Assembly (NCBI GenBank): GCA_017860985.1
Contig: JAGFXG010000132.1
Coordinates: 1-5,012 of the forward strand
Source: Deltaproteobacteria bacterium
GTDB taxonomy: Bacteria > Desulfobacterota > Syntrophia > Syntrophales > Smithellaceae
Length of the DNA: 5,012 bases
Direction of reading: 5' to 3'
Shown: piece after piece, positions 1 through 5,012 of the stretch
Layout of the letters: each line of letters begins with the position of its first letter
Numbering within the stretch: position 1 is the stretch's first letter
Notes under the pieces: model-generated
The model's input: the letters and a program-made list of their open reading frames with translations, nothing else
The model's database searches: none
Told to the model about the DNA's origin: nothing
Made by a program: the position numbers and the translations under genes

Positions 1-556
1 TGGAGCTGATGGTGAAAAAACCGCTCGACTGAAGCACCTGACCTCTGCCCTGACAGGTCGGGCAGGTTGTGGGCGAGGTGCCGGCCGCAGCCCCTGTTCC
101 CTGGCAGGCATGGCAGGTATGTAGCTTCTCCAGTTCAATGGTTTTGGTTATCCCGAATGCTGCATCGATGAAAGATATTTTTAAATCATAGCGTAAATCA
201 GCACCGGCCCTGCCTGCCTGCCTCGTTCTGCCGCGTCTGCGTGTGTGGCCAAAGCCAAAGACATCTTCAAAAATATCTCCAAAATTGGAGAAGACATCGT
301 CAAAACCGCTGAAGCCCTGAAAACCGGTGTTGCTCAGACCGGCATGGCCGTAGTGGTCGTATATTTCCCTTTTTTGCCGGTCACTTAACACTTCATAGGC
401 TTCGGCGGCTTCCTTGAATCGTTCTTCCGCCTTTTTATCTCCCGGATTTTTATCAGGATGGCATTGCATGGCGATTTTCCTGTAATTTTTCTTCAGTTCT
501 TCGTCGGAAACTGATTTGGAAACGCCCAGAATTTCGTAATAATCCCTTTTGGTCAT
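1..556 (-). CDS. dnaJ: Molecular chaperone DnaJ (Hsp40), N-terminal part, cut by the window edge
   Basis: This is the first 185 residues of a type I DnaJ, the co-chaperone that delivers unfolded substrates to DnaK and stimulates its ATPase in the cytoplasm. The start [12 protein letters not shown] is characteristic of the family. The J domain spans about residues 4-70, with the HPD motif at 33-35. A Gly/Phe-rich linker runs from about 73 to 104, with repeated GF and FG pairs, followed by a basic stretch (about 105-118). The zinc-binding region begins with CHACQGTG at 148-155 and CPTCQGRG at 165-172. The remaining zinc motifs and the C-terminal substrate domains lie beyond base 1. The start ATG overlaps the stop of the preceding gene as ATGA. 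The best Shine-Dalgarno (GGAGG, 573-577) is 16 bases away, which is too far to be ideal, so translation probably depends on coupling. No dnaK, grpE or CIRCE operator is visible nearby. The identification is firm; completeness of the gene cannot be judged. Confidence 0.96.
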   Translation of the reverse strand, partial: MTKRDYYEILGVSKSVSDEELKKNYRKIAMQCHPDKNPGDKKAEERFKEAAEAYEVLSDRQKREIYDHYGHAGLSNTGFQGFSGFDDVFSNFGDIFEDVFGFGHTRRRGRTRQAGRAGADLRYDLKISFIDAAFGITKTIELEKLHTCHACQGTGAAAGTSPTTCPTCQGRGQVLQSSGFFTISS

Positions 557-951
557 GCGCTTTGTTTTAATTCCTCCGATTTTATCTTTGTGGTAAGCGC
601 GTTTAGCAATTCCGCGTTATTGGTTTTTTCCAGAGCCTTTTTGGCAAAGGAGAATTTCTTGAGTTCCACAGCCCTGCGGGCAATGTCTTCCCAGTCAGCG
701 GGCCGAAGTTCAATGCCGAGAGCTCTGGCCGCACCCTGAAAAAGAAACGTGTCGCCGTTTTCAGATGCAATTTCTTTTATTTTTTTCAGTCCGGTCTGAT
801 GTCCGGCCCTGGCGTAAAACTCCAGGGCATCGGAAAGGGATCCCGCCTCTAAAAGCAGATCGCCGTAATGGATCAGTGTTGCGGCGGGTGTTTTATCTAT
901 ATATAATGTTTTTTGTTTTAGTCGGTAATCCGGCAGTTTCCTTATGCTCAA
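553..951 (-). CDS. Hypothetical TPR-like helical protein upstream of dnaJ
   Basis: I do not recognise this 132-residue protein by name. It appears entirely helical and soluble, with no signal peptide or membrane segment. Residues 25-50 follow the tetratricopeptide spacing closely: G30, L33, G37, A42, Y46 and A49 fall at consensus positions 8, 11, 15, 20, 24 and 27. A weaker second unit covers about 84-110 (A91, A94, A103, L107). A helical stretch with a GD pair (66-67) lies between them. The lysine-rich tail ends in ATGA, overlapping the dnaJ start, so the two are probably co-translated. I chose the TTG at 951 as start because a strong AGGAGG lies at 958-963, six bases upstream. A longer frame from a TTG at 966 would place that ribosome site inside the gene. 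TPR proteins usually bind other proteins, so a chaperone-related scaffold role is possible, but that is inference from position only. Confidence 0.72.
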   Translation of the reverse strand: MSIRKLPDYRLKQKTLYIDKTPAATLIHYGDLLLEAGSLSDALEFYARAGHQTGLKKIKEIASENGDTFLFQGAARALGIELRPADWEDIARRAVELKKFSFAKKALEKTNNAELLNALTTKIKSEELKQSA

Positions 952-957
952 GGAGTT

Positions 958-963
958 CCTCCT
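958..963 (-). promoter_or_regulatory. Ribosome binding site deciding a TTG start
   Basis: The minus strand reads AGGAGG here, six bases before the TTG at 949-951. This supports the TTG at 951 over the in-frame TTG at 964-966, which would lie upstream of the ribosome site. A run of seven Ts directly precedes it, separated by only two bases. Confidence 0.7.
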
Positions 964-964
964 C

Positions 965-997
965 AAAAAAATGACGCCGTGCGGACAAACACGGCGT
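965..997 (-). terminator. Intrinsic terminator downstream of purC
   Basis: On the minus strand a perfect 8-bp stem, ACGCCGTG (997-990) with CACGGCGT (981-974), encloses an 8-base loop. Two bases follow, and then a run of seven Ts (971-965). The structure lies 42 bases past the purC stop and works only in the minus direction, since no T run follows it on the plus strand. It probably ends the fmt-to-purC transcript. The T run almost touches the ribosome site of the next gene, so any readthrough would deliver message straight to the TPR-like gene. Confidence 0.75.
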
Positions 998-1025
998 AAT
1001 GTAACAACGGTTTGGCTTCTGTCAA
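998..1025 (-). promoter_or_regulatory. Sigma70-type promoter for the TPR-like gene and dnaJ
   Basis: The minus strand has a perfect TTGACA (-35) at 1025-1020, a 16-base spacer, and TACATT (-10, four of six consensus matches) at 1003-998. A start about seven bases downstream would fall near 991, inside the 5' arm of the purC terminator hairpin. Transcripts made here would lack most of that arm and escape termination. The box begins 14 bases past the purC stop. It is the only good promoter candidate I see for the dnaJ unit. It does not resemble a sigma32 site, so heat control is not evident from it. Confidence 0.55.
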
Positions 1026-1038
1026 TGGAAGAGAAGTA

Positions 1039-1920
1039 TTATTTTACCAGTCGATTGAAAGCCTCCTCATATTTTGCTCTGGTTTTTTCGATAATGTCCT
1101 GCGGCAATTCAGGCGCGGGAGGCTTCTGGTTCCAGTGGATGGAGAGCAGATAATCACGAAGAAACTGTTTGTCGTAACTTTTTTGTGACCGGCCCTCTTC
1201 GTAATCATCAGCCGGCCAGAATCGAGAGGAATCAGGTGTCAGTAACTCATCAATCAGAATAAGCTCATCACCGATCAGGCCGAATTCCATTTTTGTGTCG
1301 GCGATAATAATACCGGCTTTTAAAGCAATGGATGCAGCTCGTTCATAGATGGCGAGGGTTGTTTTCATGATCCTGGCGGTGAGATCGGCGCCAATGATAT
1401 CTTCCATTTCGGTATGAGTGATCGGCGCGTCGTGATCACCCTGGGGTGCCTTGGTGGTCGGCGTGAAAAGAGGTTGAGGCAGTTTGCATGATTCTTTAAG
1501 TCCTTCAGGCAGTTTGATCCCGGAAACAGACTGACAGCGGCGGTATTCGTTCCAGCCGGAACCGGAGAGATATCCCCTTGCAATGCATTCCACGGGCAGC
1601 GGTGTCGCATTTTTAACCAGCATGCTGCGGCCTTTCAAATTCGCCAGGTAGGGTGCACACTCCTTGGGAAAATCAGAGGCTTCTGTGGAAATGATGTGGT
1701 TGTCGATAATATCTTTCATCTGTTTAAACCAGAAGACGGACATCTGGTTCAGTATGATACCTTTGCCCGGAATAGGATCAGACATAATGACGTCGAATGC
1801 GGAAATCCGGTCGGTGGCTACCAGCAGAAGAGCATCCTTTACGGCGTAAAGGTCACGCACTTTTCCACGCTTGATCAGTTTTAATTTAGGGAATTCCGTG
1901 TGGAAAATACTTTTTGTCAT
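1039..1920 (-). CDS. purC: Phosphoribosylaminoimidazole-succinocarboxamide synthase (SAICAR synthetase)
   Basis: The protein catalyses the ATP-dependent joining of CAIR and L-aspartate to make SAICAR in de novo purine synthesis (cytoplasm). Its 293 residues match the longer, yeast Ade1-like form rather than the roughly 237-residue E. coli form. Family motifs appear in order: GKVRDLY (19-25), ATDRISAFD (35-43), PVECIARGYLSGSGW (109-123), the FTPTTKA...GDHDAPIT stretch (152-168), IIADTKMEFG (205-214), DELLTPDSSRFWP (224-236) and KSYDKQFLRDYL (247-258). The start ATG has an AAGGAG ribosome site about nine bases upstream, and that site overlaps the TAA stop of the preceding hydrolase; only 14 bases separate the two genes, so they are almost certainly co-transcribed. 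An intrinsic terminator follows. No other purine gene lies in the window and no purine riboswitch is visible in front of it, so it seems to be expressed as part of a mixed housekeeping unit. Confidence 0.97.
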   Translation of the reverse strand: MTKSIFHTEFPKLKLIKRGKVRDLYAVKDALLLVATDRISAFDVIMSDPIPGKGIILNQMSVFWFKQMKDIIDNHIISTEASDFPKECAPYLANLKGRSMLVKNATPLPVECIARGYLSGSGWNEYRRCQSVSGIKLPEGLKESCKLPQPLFTPTTKAPQGDHDAPITHTEMEDIIGADLTARIMKTTLAIYERAASIALKAGIIIADTKMEFGLIGDELILIDELLTPDSSRFWPADDYEEGRSQKSYDKQFLRDYLLSIHWNQKPPAPELPQDIIEKTRAKYEEAFNRLVK

Positions 1921-1934
1921 GTTCTTATGCTCCT

Positions 1935-2564
1935 TTATCGAATGGAAGGGTTGTGTTTTTTTTCATGACCGATGGTGGACGTGGGCGTTCTTCCGTAATT
2001 ATGACCCGGCATAACCCTAGTCTCATCAGGCAGCGTGAAAAGCCTGTTCTGAATGGCGTTGTATAGGGTCTGCCAGGATCCTCCCGGTAAATCCGTGCGG
2101 CCCACCGCTTCCACAAAAAGAGTGTCGCCGGTGAAGACATAACCGGGTGTGTAAAGGCAAATCCCCCCGGGAGAATGGCCGGGGGTGTGGATGACTTTCA
2201 GTTCAACGTTCCCCACGGAAATGATCTGGCCGTCCTGAACCAGAAGATCGGGAGGAGGCGATTGCTTCGCGCCGAACATGCGAAGCATGGCTTGCGGTGT
2301 GGCGGTAAGCATCACGGCGTCGGCCTCATGCACGATGATTTTTGCGCCGGTCAGTTTTTTCATGTCGGCATTGCCGCCAATATGATCCACGTGACCATGC
2401 GTGTTCACAATATAATTGATCCGTAAATCATGGTTTGCGGCAATGGAGAGAAGATCGTTGACATTGTCGGCCGGGTCGATGATGAGCGCGTCGCCGGTGA
2501 TGGAATCCCCGACGAGATAAGCGAAAACAGCCATCTGGCCTACCTGCATTTGTTTAACAAACAT
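1935..2564 (-). CDS. Metallo-beta-lactamase-fold hydrolase, glyoxalase II-like (YcbL/GloC type)
   Basis: This 209-residue cytoplasmic protein carries the full set of zinc ligands of the glyoxalase II branch. HxHxDH is seen as H56, H58, D60 and H61, followed by H130 in TPGHSPGG, D147 in FTGDTLF, and H188 in MPGHNYG. The GRTDLPGGS stretch (155-163) is typical of the short YcbL/GloC-like enzymes. It lacks the roughly 40-residue C-terminal helical substrate domain of classical GloB. Such enzymes hydrolyse hydroxyacylglutathione or other thioesters; the real substrate here cannot be read from sequence, and an organism without glutathione would need a different thiol. GAGGAG stands five bases before the ATG. 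The gene follows rsmB after 58 bases and its TAA stop is part of the purC ribosome site. The family assignment is firm, the substrate is open. Confidence 0.9.
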   Translation of the reverse strand: MFVKQMQVGQMAVFAYLVGDSITGDALIIDPADNVNDLLSIAANHDLRINYIVNTHGHVDHIGGNADMKKLTGAKIIVHEADAVMLTATPQAMLRMFGAKQSPPPDLLVQDGQIISVGNVELKVIHTPGHSPGGICLYTPGYVFTGDTLFVEAVGRTDLPGGSWQTLYNAIQNRLFTLPDETRVMPGHNYGRTPTSTIGHEKKHNPSIR

Positions 2565-2622
2565 GACCGCTCCTCAAAAAATATGGAATGACCACTAGCA
2601 CTATTTTGCTGGATTCGTCAAT
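2565..2622 (-). other. Short rsmB-hydrolase gap with weak hairpin and T run
   Basis: This 58-base gap contains an imperfect hairpin on the minus strand (CCAGCA with TGC...TGG, 2612-2592, with a three-base bulge), and eleven bases later a run of six Ts (2581-2576) joined to the hydrolase ribosome site. A TTGACG (2621-2616) could be a -35 box, but no acceptable -10 box sits 16-18 bases away. I see neither a convincing terminator nor a convincing promoter, so co-transcription of rsmB with the hydrolase is the default reading. Confidence 0.4.
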
Positions 2623-3969
2623 TTAAATCCTGCGTTTTAAAAGGGCGCAGAAGAAACCATCCATCGAATGGCGGTGTGGATAAGTCCTTAAAAACCCTCT
2701 GTTATCCATCAGGATTCCCGAAAAGGCCGTTGAAGGATTCAAGACGGTAAAATGAGGATGATCCGTCAAAAAGTGCCGGATCACTTCTTCGTTTTCACAA
2801 GAGAGCAAAGAGCAGGTGCAATAAATCAGGTGGCCGCCCTTTTTAACGGCATCCGAAGCATTGTGCAATATGGATTGCTGGCTTTTCGGAAATTCATCAA
2901 GGCCGGAAGCCGTAAGCCGCCACTTGATCTCCGGATTGCGTCGAAGCGTTCCGGTTCCCGAACAGGGCGCGTCCACCAGCACATGATCAAATCTCTCGAG
3001 AAATTCAGAAGGCAGCCGGTGTTTCAGATCGGCCTGCACAGGCTCAATGATCGAAACACTCATTCTTGCAACTTCTTTTCTCAATTGTTTTATTTTCTCA
3101 TGATCGCGATCCAGAGCCGTAATCCGTCCGCAATTATTCATCATGGCGGCCAGGTGCGTGGTTTTGCCGCCCGTTCCCGAACAGGCGTCTAAAACATGTT
3201 CACCGTTTCGGAGACCGACCAGGCAGGAAACCAGCTGCGCCGCCTCGTCCTGAAGCCGCAAAAGACCCTCTTTAAAGAAAATCGTTTTTTGGATGGGCGT
3301 GGGCGTATCGGACAGGTTGATGCCGTCGGGTGAAAACCGGGTTTTTAGGCAACTGAACTTTTCGGTTCTGAGCTTTTCCAGCAGATCGTTTCTGGAGATT
3401 TTCAGGGTGTTGACGCGTATGGTCAGCGGCGGTAACTCATTATTAGCCCGGCAAAGAGCCAGTGTCTCTTCTTTCCCGTAGATAGTCAGCCATAAATTTA
3501 CCAGCCATAAGGGATGAGAGTGAAATGTGGCAATGTGCAGGGCCGGGTTTTGATCAAAAGGGGGAAAGGAAATTTTATCCGGATTGCGCAGATAGCTTCT
3601 TAATATGGCGTTTGTTAATCCGGCTGCAGCCGGAGTGGTTTCTTTCGCGATTTTGACTGCCTCATTCACGGCAGCGAAATCCGGCAGACGTTCGCTGAAT
3701 CTAAGCTGATACAGCCCGGTGCGCAGAATGTTTTTAACATTTTCATCCATCCCGGCATAATCTCCGCGATAGAGATGCGAAATAATCCAGTCCAGGTGGC
3801 CCTGCATGCGTAAAACGCCGTAAACCAGATGCGTGAGCAGTCGTCCGTCTGCCGTGCCGGACAGATTCTGCTCATCCAGATGAGCATCAATCAAATTCCC
3901 GGCAAAGGCCTCACTTTGCGAAACCGAATTTAAAATATCGACAGCATGGCGGCGTATTGTTTTTTTCAT
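2623..3969 (-). CDS. rsmB: 16S rRNA (cytosine(967)-C(5))-methyltransferase RsmB
   Basis: RsmB (Sun/Fmu) uses S-adenosylmethionine to methylate C967 (E. coli numbering) of 16S rRNA. The 448 residues match the usual family length. An N-terminal NusB-like helical RNA-binding domain covers about 1-135, a linker and RNA-recognition part about 140-235, and the Rossmann methyltransferase domain about 236-448. Motif I (LDACSGTGGKT, 260-270) binds the cofactor. Motif IV (DAPCSGTGTLRRNPEIKW, 333-350) carries C336, which assists product release. Motif VI (YCTCS, 383-387) carries the probable nucleophile C386. The MDGFF near the end is a typical family ending. The ATG overlaps the stop of the acyltransferase (ATGA), and I see no good Shine-Dalgarno before it, so expression probably relies on translational coupling. 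fmt and rsmB are close neighbours in many bacteria, which fits the fmt fragment upstream. Confidence 0.97.
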   Translation of the reverse strand: MKKTIRRHAVDILNSVSQSEAFAGNLIDAHLDEQNLSGTADGRLLTHLVYGVLRMQGHLDWIISHLYRGDYAGMDENVKNILRTGLYQLRFSERLPDFAAVNEAVKIAKETTPAAAGLTNAILRSYLRNPDKISFPPFDQNPALHIATFHSHPLWLVNLWLTIYGKEETLALCRANNELPPLTIRVNTLKISRNDLLEKLRTEKFSCLKTRFSPDGINLSDTPTPIQKTIFFKEGLLRLQDEAAQLVSCLVGLRNGEHVLDACSGTGGKTTHLAAMMNNCGRITALDRDHEKIKQLRKEVARMSVSIIEPVQADLKHRLPSEFLERFDHVLVDAPCSGTGTLRRNPEIKWRLTASGLDEFPKSQQSILHNASDAVKKGGHLIYCTCSLLSCENEEVIRHFLTDHPHFTVLNPSTAFSGILMDNRGFLRTYPHRHSMDGFFCALLKRRI

Positions 3970-4568
3970 GATTTTGGACGAATGACAACCGGACTCGCTT
4001 TGTCCGGATATTTCCCTTTAACGTTGCTGTAAAAGGCGCCGATCTTCTGCATGTCCCGTTCGAGATCGCCGCTGGGATAGATCAACGGACCTGCTCCGCC
4101 TGTTTTGGTTGAATAATCGATGAAAGCCAACACAATAGGGACGTGAGCCCCTGCCGCAATATGGTAAAATCCTGACTTCCATCCCGTTGTTTTGTGACGG
4201 GTACCCTCGGGAGCAATGCCTAGAATAAGGTTTTCGTTTTTATGGAAGAGGTTTGTTATTTGTTCGACGGTATGGCTTTTCGAGTCTCGATTAACGGGCA
4301 TGCCCCCCAGCAATTTCATCAGCGGTCCAAAAGGCATTCGGAACAATTCTTTTTTGGCGATGAAGCAGGGATCCAGCCTGAAGGCAAAAGCGAGGATCGC
4401 ACCATAAAACACGTCCCAGTTTGATGTATGCGGTGCAACGATTACAACAAATTTTTTTTCATCAGGAAGCCGCCCCGCTTTTTTCCACCCCAGTATTTTT
4501 ATGAAAAACAGGGATATACCCAGCATGATATGCTTCAAAACCGGTGTATTGAAAACTGTATGACGCAT
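3966..4568 (-). CDS. Small lysophospholipid acyltransferase family protein (PlsC-like)
   Basis: The 200-residue protein belongs to the glycerophosphate/lysophosphatidate acyltransferase superfamily, which transfers acyl chains to lysolipids at the inner membrane face. The HX4D catalytic motif is HTSNWD (H47, D52). A second block, AKKELFRMPFGPLMKLLG (71-88) with PVNRDSK (91-97), corresponds to motif II. PEGTR (120-124) is motif III, and VPIVLAFIDY (about 143-152) resembles motif IV. A hydrophobic stretch at about 14-28 could serve as a membrane anchor. At 200 residues it is shorter than typical PlsC (about 240), and the HTSNWD variant marks a subgroup separate from the main PlsC, so the exact substrate is unknown. 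The start has AGGAGG eight bases upstream. The stop overlaps the rsmB ATG. Its placement between fmt and rsmB gives no functional hint. Confidence 0.85.
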   Translation of the reverse strand: MRHTVFNTPVLKHIMLGISLFFIKILGWKKAGRLPDEKKFVVIVAPHTSNWDVFYGAILAFAFRLDPCFIAKKELFRMPFGPLMKLLGGMPVNRDSKSHTVEQITNLFHKNENLILGIAPEGTRHKTTGWKSGFYHIAAGAHVPIVLAFIDYSTKTGGAGPLIYPSGDLERDMQKIGAFYSNVKGKYPDKASPVVIRPKS

Positions 4569-4645
4569 CAGGCGGGCCTCCTGGAAAGCCGATCTGTTTC
4601 ATTGAAAAAACGAAGGTGAAAATCAGGGAATGTTTTTGTTTTCAT
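4568..4645 (-). CDS. Possible 25-residue small ORF between fmt and the acyltransferase
   Basis: An ATG at 4645-4643 opens a 25-codon frame (MKTKTFPDFHLRFFNETD...), ending in TGA at 4570-4568. That stop shares its A with the acyltransferase ATG (TGATG). The ATG lies one base past the fmt TGA (4648-4646), so the frame spans exactly the gap between the two genes. A second, 8-codon frame starts at 4649 and overlaps the fmt stop. No good Shine-Dalgarno precedes either, apart from a weak AGG inside the end of fmt. Such a frame can carry terminating ribosomes from fmt to the next gene, or it may simply be chance in a short spacer. I do not recognise the peptide. Confidence 0.2.
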   Translation of the reverse strand: MKTKTFPDFHLRFFNETDRLSRRPA

Positions 4646-5012
4646 TCATTTTAAACCTGCTGAGCCTAAAAGACTGCCTGGTGCCGGCCGATATCCGCGC
4701 AGAAAGTCGTTTATTAGCATTCTTTTCTTTCCGGCAAGCTGAATGTCTTTTAAAATGACACGGCCGTCAGAGGCTGCAACAGGCAAGCCGTCGGCAACCG
4801 CGGCGCCGATGATGCCGGGGGCCTGATCCGTCGGGCCCGGTTGGGCGACTGCCGTATAAATTTTAAGCAATTGTCCCTCCCAAAAAGTATGTGCCGCCGG
4901 GGAAGGGCACAAACCGCGGATGAGATTAACAATATGGACGGCACTTTCCTGCCAGTTGATATTGCCTGTTGCCCTGGTCAGGCGGGGGGCAAACGTCACA
5001 CCGGAGGTATCC
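4646..5012 (-). CDS. fmt: Methionyl-tRNA formyltransferase, C-terminal part, cut by the window edge
   Basis: The last 121 residues of Fmt are present. Fmt formylates methionyl-initiator tRNA with 10-formyltetrahydrofolate, which allows bacterial translation initiation. The fragment begins DTSGVTFAPRLT, the usual junction between the catalytic and C-terminal domains. It then runs through the OB-fold tRNA-binding domain: INW, VNLIRGL followed by P.P.AHT, the GQLLKIYTA strand, DGRVILKDIQLAGKKRM and a terminal DFLRG. The catalytic formyltransferase domain lies upstream, outside the window. The reading frame is open through the window edge, so an internal GTG at 4999 is not the true start. The family's usual NPWP after IRGL is CPSP here, a mild departure. 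The gene ends about 77 bases before the acyltransferase, with no terminator between them, so it likely heads the same transcript. Confidence 0.95.
   Translation of the reverse strand, partial: DTSGVTFAPRLTRATGNINWQESAVHIVNLIRGLCPSPAAHTFWEGQLLKIYTAVAQPGPTDQAPGIIGAAVADGLPVAASDGRVILKDIQLAGKKRMLINDFLRGYRPAPGSLLGSAGLK

Noticed and set aside
209..223. Tetranucleotide run (CCTG three times plus CCT) within dnaJ
   Set aside because: Three and a half copies are too few to suggest slippage-based phase variation, and the run encodes an ordinary basic linker (RQAGRA) after the Gly/Phe region.
553..966. 137-residue version of the TPR-like gene starting at TTG 966
   Set aside because: The start would lie upstream of the strong AGGAGG at 958-963, which is correctly spaced for the TTG at 951 instead.
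2592..2612. CIRCE-like or terminator hairpin in the rsmB-hydrolase gap
   Set aside because: It contains TAGCACT, but the matching GAGTGCTAA arm is absent. The stem is short and bulged, and its T run is too far away for an intrinsic terminator.
2616..2621. TTGACG as a -35 box for the hydrolase gene
   Set aside because: No sequence resembling TATAAT lies 16-18 bases downstream on the minus strand.
2752..3192. 146-residue open frame on the plus strand inside rsmB
   Set aside because: It is antisense to the rsmB methyltransferase domain, has no recognisable motif, and the opposite strand carries all conserved family motifs.
4646..4999. Stand-alone 117-residue gene starting at GTG 4999
   Set aside because: The frame continues upstream through DTSG to the window edge and matches the Fmt C-terminal domain, so this is a truncated view of fmt and not a separate gene.

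Overview
The window is a compact bacterial chromosomal segment. Every gene I can support lies on the minus strand, so transcription runs from the right end (5012) to the left end (1). Read in that direction, it holds the C-terminal part of methionyl-tRNA formyltransferase (fmt), a small PlsC-family acyltransferase, the 16S rRNA methyltransferase rsmB, a glyoxalase II-like metallo-beta-lactamase-fold hydrolase, purC, a 132-residue TPR-like protein of unknown function, and the N-terminal 185 residues of dnaJ. Base composition is close to balanced. The gene order and protein style resemble Desulfobacterota (former Deltaproteobacteria, for example Syntrophales or Desulfobacterales relatives). That placement is inferred from general resemblance only; no marker here fixes it.

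Region 4646-5012 is the end of fmt, cut by the window edge. Region 4569-4645 is a 77-base gap with no terminator, but it holds a 25-codon reading frame that could bridge fmt to the next gene. Region 3966-4568 is the acyltransferase, whose stop overlaps the rsmB start (ATGA). rsmB fills 2623-3969. After a 58-base gap comes the hydrolase (1935-2564), and purC (1039-1920) follows only 14 bases later. Region 952-1038 holds the most interesting non-coding structure: a good sigma70-type promoter whose predicted start falls inside the hairpin of an intrinsic terminator for purC. Region 1-951 holds the TPR-like gene and dnaJ, joined by another ATGA overlap.

Functionally, fmt and rsmB belong to translation (initiator tRNA formylation, rRNA modification), the acyltransferase probably to phospholipid or lipid metabolism, the hydrolase to thioester or glyoxalase-type chemistry, purC to de novo purine synthesis, and dnaJ to protein folding. 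The segment looks like a housekeeping run of two transcription units: fmt to purC, and the TPR-like gene with dnaJ. I see no mobile element, CRISPR array, RNA gene or clear novel system. The points worth a second look are the nested promoter/terminator, the unnamed TPR-like partner of dnaJ, the possible 25-residue cistron, and the acyltransferase placed between fmt and rsmB.
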